The translations under genes and the position numbers were made by a program. Shown here one piece after another: positions 1 through 5,281 of a stretch of 6,509 nucleotides of DNA. The DNA comes from Paracoccaceae bacterium (GTDB lineage Bacteria; Pseudomonadota; Alphaproteobacteria; Rhodobacterales; Rhodobacteraceae), in contig JAASTF010000182.1 of the NCBI GenBank assembly GCA_021767525.1, forward strand, positions 1-6,509, given 5' to 3'. The notes under the pieces are model-generated. The model was not told the origin of the DNA. It made no database searches and saw only the letters and a program-made list of their open reading frames with translations. Numbering within the stretch: the stretch's first letter is position 1; each line of letters opens with the position of its first letter.

Positions 1-1
1 G

Positions 2-496
2 TTGGGCGCGGTGTTGAACCTTGCGCAGGAACAAGAGAGCGACTGGTGGGAGGTCGAGGCGCTGTATGACCTGTGCTTTGCGCCCGGGCGCGAGGCGCTG
101 TCGAGCTATAGGCTGCGCGATGGCGTGCCGCCGGTGCCCGAGCTGTCGCTGGTGGCGCGCGACGGCGATGGCATATTGGCGGGTGCGATCCGGTTCTGGC
201 CGGTGATGGTGGGGGACAAGCGGGCGCTGTTGCTGGGCCCCGTTGCCGTGCACCCGACCCGGCAGGGCGAGGGGTTGGGCGGGGCGCTGATCCGCGACAG
301 CCTGGGCCGCGCCGCCGACCTGGGCTGGGATCGGGTGATGCTGGTGGGCGATGCGCCCTATTACGCGCGCTTTGGTTTTGTCCGGCTGGGCGGGGTCGAG
401 ATGCCGCCGCCCACCAACCCCGACCGCGTTCTGGGCCGCGCGCTGACGCCCGGGGCGTGGGAGGGTGTGACGGGCCGCGTGACACGGGCGGCTTGA
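2..496 (+). CDS. GNAT family N-acetyltransferase (YhbS-like), start uncertain or off window
   Basis: Predicted acetyl-CoA-dependent N-acetyltransferase of the GNAT fold; the acceptor substrate cannot be told from sequence. In the 164-residue reading (TTG at 2 as residue 1), the acetyl-CoA pyrophosphate-binding motif A is at about residues 79-101, with the Q/RxxGxG/A signature as Q88-G-E-G-L-G93 following the strand LLLGPVAVHP. The segment GDAPYYARFGF at 116-126 is the typical YhbS-like (COG3153) motif B region. Length is near full for this family, so little or nothing is missing, but there is no ATG: TTG at 2 and GTG at 11 are the only visible starts near the edge and no ribosome-binding site can be seen because the window begins at base 1. 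The true start may be upstream. The gene ends with TGA at 494-496, 50 bases before the EcsC-family gene on the same strand. The family call is firm; the start is not. Confidence 0.85.
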   Translation: MGAVLNLAQEQESDWWEVEALYDLCFAPGREALSSYRLRDGVPPVPELSLVARDGDGILAGAIRFWPVMVGDKRALLLGPVAVHPTRQGEGLGGALIRDSLGRAADLGWDRVMLVGDAPYYARFGFVRLGGVEMPPPTNPDRVLGRALTPGAWEGVTGRVTRAA

Positions 497-522
497 ACCG
501 GGGCCCCTGCTTGCCAATCTAT

Positions 523-571
523 AAGGAGAGAAGCAAGGATGCCCGCATGGATATCGACACCACCGAACTGA
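523..571 (+). promoter_or_regulatory. Ribosome-binding region and possible 10-codon upstream ORF at the EcsC-family start
   Basis: The best Shine-Dalgarno match before the EcsC-family gene, AAGGAG at 523-528, is 18 bases from the ATG at 547, which is too far. It is however 10 bases from another ATG at 539, which is out of frame and opens a 10-codon ORF ending in TGA at 569-571. A weaker AAGG at 535-538 is correctly spaced (8 bases) for ATG 547. Either ATG 547 uses the weak site, or ribosomes load at the strong site and the tiny ORF overlaps the real start. The layout is seen; a regulatory role is speculation. Confidence 0.3.
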
Positions 572-1314
572 CGCCCATCGACCTGGATGCCGAGATGACC
601 GCGCTGGCGCGTCGCTATCGCGGGGCGGGGGGCGTTGGGATGCAGGTGCTGAACCTGATCGGCGGACAGGCGGAGAACCTGCTGGACCGGCTGCCCAAGG
701 GTGTGCGTGACAACCTGGACGGCGCGACCGAACGGGCGCTTGCGGCCGCGATGCGCGCGGCGCAGAGCTCGCGCGGGGTTGTGGCGGACCAGCCTGGCTG
801 GCTGAACACCGCCGTCACCACCACCATGGGCGCGGCGGGCGGGTTCGGCGGCTTGCCCTCGGCCCTGGCCGAATTGCCGGTGACCACCACGGTGCTGTTG
901 CGCGCGATCCAGGGCGTGGCGGCCGAGCACGGGTTCGATCCGGCGGCCGAAAACGTGCAGTTCGATTGCATCCGCGTGCTGGCCAGCGCCGGCCCGTTGG
1001 ACGAGGATGACGGCAGCGACCTGGCCTTTATCGGGGCGCGCCTGACTCTGACGGGGGCCACGCTGAACGGGTTGATCGCCAAGGTGGCGCCGCGGCTGGC
1101 CACGGTGCTGGGCCAGAAGCTGGCGGCGCAAACCGTGCCGGTTCTGGGCGCGGTGGCCGGTGCTGCCACGAATTACGCCTATACCAGCTATTACCAGGAA
1201 ATGGCCCATGTGCATTTCCGTCTGCGCCGCCTGGCGATCGAGGCCGACCGCCCCCATGCCGAACTGCTGGAGGATCTGCGCACCCGCGTGCGCCCGCGCC
1301 TGAACCGGATGTAA
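547..1314 (+). CDS. EcsC family protein
   Basis: 255-residue protein that I recognise as the EcsC family (Pfam EcsC), named after the third gene of the Bacillus subtilis ecs ABC-transporter locus; the biochemical role of the family is unknown. Visible features are an acidic N-terminus (residues 1-17), a Gly/Ala/Thr-rich hydrophobic stretch at about 88-128 (TTTMGAAGGFGGLPSALAEL, then PVTTTVLLRAIQGVA), a helix with FDCIRVLASAG at 139-149, and a second hydrophobic Gly/Ala segment at about 192-210 followed by YTSYYQEMAHVHFRLRRLA, the usual EcsC C-terminal signature. There is no signal peptide; the hydrophobic segments suggest membrane association or insertion, which is inference. ATG 547 was chosen because AAGG at 535-538 sits 8 bases upstream and the protein starts here without extra low-quality sequence; an in-frame GTG at 457 lies inside the preceding gene. 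There is no ABC transporter next to it here; instead a P450 follows after 54 bases. Confidence 0.85.
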   Translation: MDIDTTELTPIDLDAEMTALARRYRGAGGVGMQVLNLIGGQAENLLDRLPKGVRDNLDGATERALAAAMRAAQSSRGVVADQPGWLNTAVTTTMGAAGGFGGLPSALAELPVTTTVLLRAIQGVAAEHGFDPAAENVQFDCIRVLASAGPLDEDDGSDLAFIGARLTLTGATLNGLIAKVAPRLATVLGQKLAAQTVPVLGAVAGAATNYAYTSYYQEMAHVHFRLRRLAIEADRPHAELLEDLRTRVRPRLNRM

Positions 1315-1368
1315 CCCCTTGCCGCCCGTTCCGCGTTTGCGCAGACTGCGCGCGCAGGAGGAGCCGCA

Positions 1369-2529
1369 ATGTCTACAGCCCCGGTATTCGATATCGACCC
1401 GACCGCCTTTTGGCACGATCCCTACCCGGATCTGAAACGGATGCGCGCCGAGGCGCCCATTGCCTATGTGCCGCAGCTGGGCGCCACGCTGATCACCCGC
1501 CGCGATGCGATTTTCGAGAATGAAAAGAAGATCGACGTGTTCAGCTCGCACCAGCCCGACGGGCTGATGACGGTGCTGATGGGCGAAAACATGATGCGCA
1601 AGGATGGCGACGACCACATGGCCGAGCGGCGGGCGATCTTTCCCACGATCTCGCCCAAGACGGTCAAGAACGTGTGGAAGGCACAGTTCCAGGAAGGTGC
1701 CGCGCGCGCGTTAAACGCGCTGGAGGGGCGCGAGGGCGCCGACCTGGTCAAGGAGTACGCCATGCAGGTCAGCGCCGAGGCGCTGAAGGCGATGACGGGC
1801 CTGACCAACATGGCCTGGCAGGAAATGGACCGGGTCAGCCAGGGCATGATCGACGGTTGCGCCAATTACGCGGGCGATCCGGAGGTCGAGGCGCGCTGCC
1901 ACGATTGCACCGCGTCGATCGACCGGCACATCACCGAGCGGATGGCGGTGCTGCGCGATGCGCCCGACCAGTCGCTGATCTCGGTCCAGATGCAGGCGGG
2001 TATGGACGAGGCGCAGATGCGGGCCAACGTGAAACTGGCCATCTCGGGCGGGCAGAACGAGCCGCGCGACGCCATTGCGGGCGCGGCCTGGGCGCTGATG
2101 ACGCATCCCGAGTGGCTGGAGGCGGTGCAGGCCGGCGACATCACCTGGACCCAGGTGTTCGAGGAATATGCCCGCTGGATCAGCCCCATCGGCATGTCGC
2201 CGCGCCGGATCGCCCGCGACCATGAGGTGGACGGGATCACCTTGAACGAGGGCGACCGGCTGTTTTTCATGTTCGGCTCGGGCAACCGCGACGAAGAGGT
2301 GTTCGCCCGGCCCGACGTGTTCGACCCGACCCAGGACAGCGGGCCGGCGATTTCGTTCGGCGCGGGGCCGCATTTCTGCGCGGGCGCCTGGGCGTCGCGC
2401 TGCCTGATCGCCGAGGTGGCGCTGCCGATGCTGTTCGACCGCTACCCCAACATGGCGCTGGCGGGCGAGGCGCCCTTTGGCGGCTGGGCGTTTCGCGGGC
2501 CGCTGGCGATGCCCGTTCGGCTGAATTGA
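1369..2529 (+). CDS. Cytochrome P450 with atypical I-helix motif
   Basis: 386-residue soluble bacterial-type cytochrome P450, a heme-thiolate monooxygenase that normally takes electrons from a ferredoxin or similar partner; none is encoded here and the substrate is unknown. The heme-binding loop FGAGPHFCAG (330-339) matches FGxGxHxCxG and gives Cys337 as the axial heme ligand, followed by the usual xxxxR (R344). The K-helix ExxR is E266-Y-A-R269. The I-helix segment, normally A/GGx(D/E)TT, reads GGQNEPRD (227-234): there is no threonine, and proline or glutamate takes its place depending on alignment. ATG 1369 has an excellent AGGAGG at 1356-1361, 7 bases upstream. There is no signal peptide or membrane anchor, as usual for bacterial P450s. 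It follows the EcsC-family gene by 54 bases and converges on ptsP with 14 bases between stops. Family certain; CYP number and reaction not assignable by eye. Confidence 0.95.
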   Translation: MSTAPVFDIDPTAFWHDPYPDLKRMRAEAPIAYVPQLGATLITRRDAIFENEKKIDVFSSHQPDGLMTVLMGENMMRKDGDDHMAERRAIFPTISPKTVKNVWKAQFQEGAARALNALEGREGADLVKEYAMQVSAEALKAMTGLTNMAWQEMDRVSQGMIDGCANYAGDPEVEARCHDCTASIDRHITERMAVLRDAPDQSLISVQMQAGMDEAQMRANVKLAISGGQNEPRDAIAGAAWALMTHPEWLEAVQAGDITWTQVFEEYARWISPIGMSPRRIARDHEVDGITLNEGDRLFFMFGSGNRDEEVFARPDVFDPTQDSGPAISFGAGPHFCAGAWASRCLIAEVALPMLFDRYPNMALAGEAPFGGWAFRGPLAMPVRLN

Positions 2530-2543
2530 CGGGGCGCGGACGA

Positions 2544-4787
2544 TCAGCCGCCGTTGCGCAGATGCTCCATCACCGAGGCGCGCACCGACATTTCGCCCCG
2601 GTCGCGCGCATCGTGGATCACGCCGCGCAGCGCATCCAGATCGGTGCGCCGCAGCAGGTTCTTGACCGGCCCGATCGAGGCCGGGCGCATTGAAAGCGTC
2701 TGCATCCCGATGGCGGCAAGGCAGGCGGCCTCGATCGGGCGGCCGGCATCCTCGCCACAGAAACTGAGCGCGGTGTTCGACGCGGCACAGCGCGCGACGA
2801 TCTGTTCCAGGAAGGTCAGGAACGACACGTTCAGCGTGTCATAGCGGCGGCGCACGCGTTCGTTTTCGCGGTCGGCGGCAAAGAAGAACTGTTTCAGGTC
2901 GTTCCCGCCCACCGACAGGAAATCGACCATTTCAAAGAACTTGTCGGGGGCAAAGGCCAGGCTGGGTGTTTCCAGCATCGCGCCGACCTGGATCTTTTCG
3001 GGGATGGCGTGGCCCAGGATGCGTTCGCGCTCCAATGCCTTGTCCATCTCGGCGCGGGCGGCGGTGAATTCCTCGTATTGCGCGATGAAGGGGAACATGA
3101 TCGACATCGGCCGCCCCTTGTGTGCGCGCAACAGCGCCTGCAGCTGCATCCGCAGCACGCCGGGCTTGTCCAGCCCCACCCGGATCGCGCGCCAGCCCAG
3201 GGCGGGGTTCGGCTCGTCATTGGGTTTCATGTAGGGCAGCACCTTGTCCGACCCGATATCGAGCGTGCGAAACACCACGCGCTTGCCCTGCGCGGCATCC
3301 AGCACCCGCGAATAAAGCGCGGCCAGCTCGCTGCGGCGGGGCATCTGGTTGCGGACCAGGAATTGCAGCTCGGTGCGGAACAGGCCCACGCCCTCGGCGC
3401 CCGATCCTTCGAGGCTGGGCAGGTCGGCCATCAGGCCGGCGTTCATGTGCAAGCCGATGGTCTTGCCGCAAAGCGTCGTCGCCGGCTTGTCGCGGATCGA
3501 GGCATAGCGTTCCTGCGCCTTGGCCTGCATCGCGATCTTGTCGCGAAAGGCCGCGACCACGGTTTCGTCGGGGCGCAGATGCACCACCGCCTGATCGCCA
3601 TCGACCATGATGTGATCGCCGTTCAGCGCCTCGGTGGTAATGCGGTCGGCGTGAATGACCAGCGGAATCGCCAGCGCGCGCGCCACGATGGCCGCGTGGC
3701 TGCCGACCGAGCCTTCCTCGAGCACGATGCCTTTCAGGCTGCGGCCGTAGTCCAGCAATTCCGCCGGGCCGATATTGCGGGCGATCAGGATCGGGTCGGG
3801 CGGCATTTCGGCGCCGGTCTTGGCGCCCTGGCCGGTCAGGATGCGCAGCAGGCGGTTCGACAGGTCATCAAGGTCGTGCAGGCGGCCACGCAGGTATTGG
3901 TCCGTCACTTCGGACATGCGGGCGCGGGCGGTGGATTGTTCCTTTTCCACCGCGGCCTCGGCCGACAGGCCGCGGGCGATATCCTCTTCCATCCGGCGCA
4001 GCCAACCCTTGGAATTGGCGAACATCCGGTAGGCCTCCAGCACCTCCATCTGTTCCTTGTCGCCGCTGGCCGCACCTGCCAGCATTTCATCGACGCGCAC
4101 GCGCAGCTGATCGACCGCGTCGCGCAGGCGGGCCAGTTCCTTTTCGGGGTCTTCGGCCACCGGGTTGGTGACCACCACGCGCGGCTCGTGCAGCCAGACA
4201 TGGCCCTGCGCCGCGCCTTCCTGGCCCGTCGTGCCGCGAAACATCACCGGCTGCTGGTGGCGCGCCTTCAGCGCCGCGCCTTCGCCAACAAAGGCGCCCA
4301 GCTCGGTCATTTCGGCCAGCACCATTGCGACCACTTCCAGCGCGTAAACCTCGTCTGAGGAGAACTGCCGCGCCTCTTTCGACTGCACGACCAGAACGCC
4401 CAGCTTTTCGCCCAGCCGCTGCACCGGGATGCCCAGGAACGAGGAATAGATTTCCTCGCCCGTTTCCGGCATGTAGCGGAACCCCTTTTCCTTTGGGGCG
4501 TCGGCCGAGTTGATGATCTTGCCGGTGCGCGCCACGCGGCCCACGAGGCCCTCGCCCAGGCGCATCCGGGTTTGGTGGACGGCCTCGGGCTTCAGGCCTT
4601 CGGTGGCGCAGAGTTCCAGCGTCTCTTCGTCGCGGAACAGGTAGATCGAGCACACCTCGGTGCCCATCGAATCGGCGATCAGATGGGTGATCTTGTCCAG
4701 CCGTTCCTGCCCCTCGGCCTCTTCGGCCATGGTGTCGCGCAACCGGCGCAGCAGTTTGCGGCTTTCGCTTTCCGTCGTTTCGGGCAT
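2544..4787 (-). CDS. ptsP: Phosphoenolpyruvate-protein phosphotransferase PtsP (enzyme I-Ntr)
   Basis: Cytoplasmic enzyme I of the nitrogen PTS: it autophosphorylates on histidine with PEP and passes the phosphate to NPr, then EIIA-Ntr, a regulatory rather than sugar-transport chain. The 747 residues hold, in order, an N-terminal GAF sensor domain (about 27-163), an enzyme I N-terminal/NPr-binding helical domain (about 205-325), the swivelling phosphohistidine domain (about 330-405) with GSVGSHAAIVAR giving His364, and the PEP-binding TIM barrel (about 430-725). Barrel residues match enzyme I: R471 in GVGLFRTE, R507 in FRTLDIGSDK, R533 and R536 in GWRAIR, E606 in METP, N629-D630 in GGNDLKQF, R640, and catalytic Cys677 in FCGEDAGRP. 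It therefore looks fully active. In other alphaproteobacteria the GAF domain binds glutamine and inhibits phosphorylation, which is likely but not shown here. ATG 4787 has GAGGGA 11 bases upstream (4799-4804). Length is normal for the family. Confidence 0.97.
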   Translation of the reverse strand: MPETTESESRKLLRRLRDTMAEEAEGQERLDKITHLIADSMGTEVCSIYLFRDEETLELCATEGLKPEAVHQTRMRLGEGLVGRVARTGKIINSADAPKEKGFRYMPETGEEIYSSFLGIPVQRLGEKLGVLVVQSKEARQFSSDEVYALEVVAMVLAEMTELGAFVGEGAALKARHQQPVMFRGTTGQEGAAQGHVWLHEPRVVVTNPVAEDPEKELARLRDAVDQLRVRVDEMLAGAASGDKEQMEVLEAYRMFANSKGWLRRMEEDIARGLSAEAAVEKEQSTARARMSEVTDQYLRGRLHDLDDLSNRLLRILTGQGAKTGAEMPPDPILIARNIGPAELLDYGRSLKGIVLEEGSVGSHAAIVARALAIPLVIHADRITTEALNGDHIMVDGDQAVVHLRPDETVVAAFRDKIAMQAKAQERYASIRDKPATTLCGKTIGLHMNAGLMADLPSLEGSGAEGVGLFRTELQFLVRNQMPRRSELAALYSRVLDAAQGKRVVFRTLDIGSDKVLPYMKPNDEPNPALGWRAIRVGLDKPGVLRMQLQALLRAHKGRPMSIMFPFIAQYEEFTAARAEMDKALERERILGHAIPEKIQVGAMLETPSLAFAPDKFFEMVDFLSVGGNDLKQFFFAADRENERVRRRYDTLNVSFLTFLEQIVARCAASNTALSFCGEDAGRPIEAACLAAIGMQTLSMRPASIGPVKNLLRRTDLDALRGVIHDARDRGEMSVRASVMEHLRNGG

Positions 4788-5017
4788 TCGTGCCGCTGTC
4801 CCTCAAGGTTCTGGCCGTTCAATGCGGCCCGCCCTCTTAGATCACAGGGCGGCCTGAATTTGAAAGGAAATCTTGGGGGGTGGGTTGTGCGCCGGCGCGG
4901 CTTTGCCCGTGTTCCGCGCAATTCGGCGGGTTGCGGCGCGCGGGCGTGCGAAGGCCCGATTGTCGCCATCCTGTTGCCGCGCCTGTTCGGCAGGGTGCTT
5001 TGCCTAGGAGACAGACG
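4788..5017. promoter_or_regulatory. Divergent intergenic region between ptsP and the small membrane-protein gene
   Basis: This 230-base stretch separates the starts of two divergently oriented genes and must hold any promoter of the small + gene and probably one for ptsP. The part nearest ptsP is less GC-rich (about 4837-4875, including CTGAATTTGAAAGGAAATC), with a run of six G at 4875-4880. I could not find a convincing -35/-10 pair on either strand: on the minus strand TTTCAA and GATCTA with a 16-base spacer is the nearest thing and is weak. No coding sequence with family features lies in it. Confidence 0.4.
4826..4854 (-). promoter_or_regulatory. Short imperfect hairpin in the ptsP leader or promoter
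   Basis: CCGCCCT at 4829-4835 pairs perfectly with AGGGCGG at 4846-4852 around a 10-base loop (4836-4845), and the stem extends by GG/CC (4826-4827 with 4853-4854) if C4828 is bulged. It lies about 40 bases upstream of the ptsP ATG. It has no T run after it on either strand, so it is not a standard intrinsic terminator. It may be a leader RNA structure or an operator; in such GC-rich DNA chance is also possible. Confidence 0.3.
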
Positions 5018-5281
5018 ATGCCGATACCGATGCCCCCGCGCGGCAGCGCCACCCATGTCCTGTTCGCCGGCGCCTATTTGGCGATCGGTGCGCTGGTGAT
5101 CGCCGCTATTCTGACGCTTGAGCCGGGCGCGACGCCCACGGGCCGTGGCGCCGCGTTAGAGCGGCTGCTGCTGGACGCCCGCCAGGCGCTGGGCCCCGGG
5201 CCGGTCGTGGTCATGGCCGCCCTGGCCGCGATGACCGGCGCGGGCGTGCACCTGGCCCTGGCGCGGCCGGGCGGGGTGTGA
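5018..5281 (+). CDS. Small hypothetical membrane protein, two predicted transmembrane segments
   Basis: 87-residue protein that I do not recognise. It has two hydrophobic segments, about residues 13-34 (HVLFAGAYLAIGALVIAAIL and on) and 62-82 (PVVVMAALAAMTGAGVHLALA), joined by a polar loop with R43, R49 and R55; by the positive-inside rule the loop would face the cytoplasm. There is no catalytic motif or cysteine. ATG 5018 was chosen because AGGAG at 5006-5010 lies 7 bases upstream; the longer frame back to 4880 adds an Arg/Cys/Pro-rich stretch typical of non-coding GC-rich DNA. The good ribosome-binding site and membrane-protein composition support a real gene. Its TGA (5279-5281) abuts the lysC stop on the other strand with no base between. 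It stands alone on + between lysC and ptsP. No function is proposed. Confidence 0.7.
   Translation: MPIPMPPRGSATHVLFAGAYLAIGALVIAAILTLEPGATPTGRGAALERLLLDARQALGPGPVVVMAALAAMTGAGVHLALARPGGV

Noticed and set aside
500..507. GGGGCCCC palindrome just after the GNAT stop codon.
   Set aside because: There is no loop or T run and it is too short to act as a terminator; it is a common chance palindrome at this base composition.
1339..1351. GCGCA/TGCGC inverted repeat between the EcsC-family gene and the P450.
   Set aside because: The stem is only 5 base pairs with a 3-base loop and no T run, so it is easily due to chance in GC-rich sequence; not a terminator.
361..1617. A 418-codon open frame on - across the GNAT, EcsC-family and P450 genes.
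   Set aside because: It crosses three plus-strand genes with clear families and has a His/Arg/Gln/Gly-rich composition and no motif; it is a frame shadow.
3009..4358. A 449-codon open frame on + across ptsP.
   Set aside because: It is fully antisense to ptsP, whose protein is complete and conserved. The product is rich in His, Gln, Arg and Gly without any domain, as expected from the complement of GC-biased codons.
4875..4886. Run of six G followed by TGGG, considered as a possible G-quadruplex.
   Set aside because: Four separate G tracts within a short span are not present, so a stable quadruplex is not supported.
4880..5017. N-terminal extension of the small membrane protein to a start at 4880.
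   Set aside because: The added 46 residues are Arg/Cys/Pro-rich and look non-coding, while ATG 5018 has a well-placed AGGAG.
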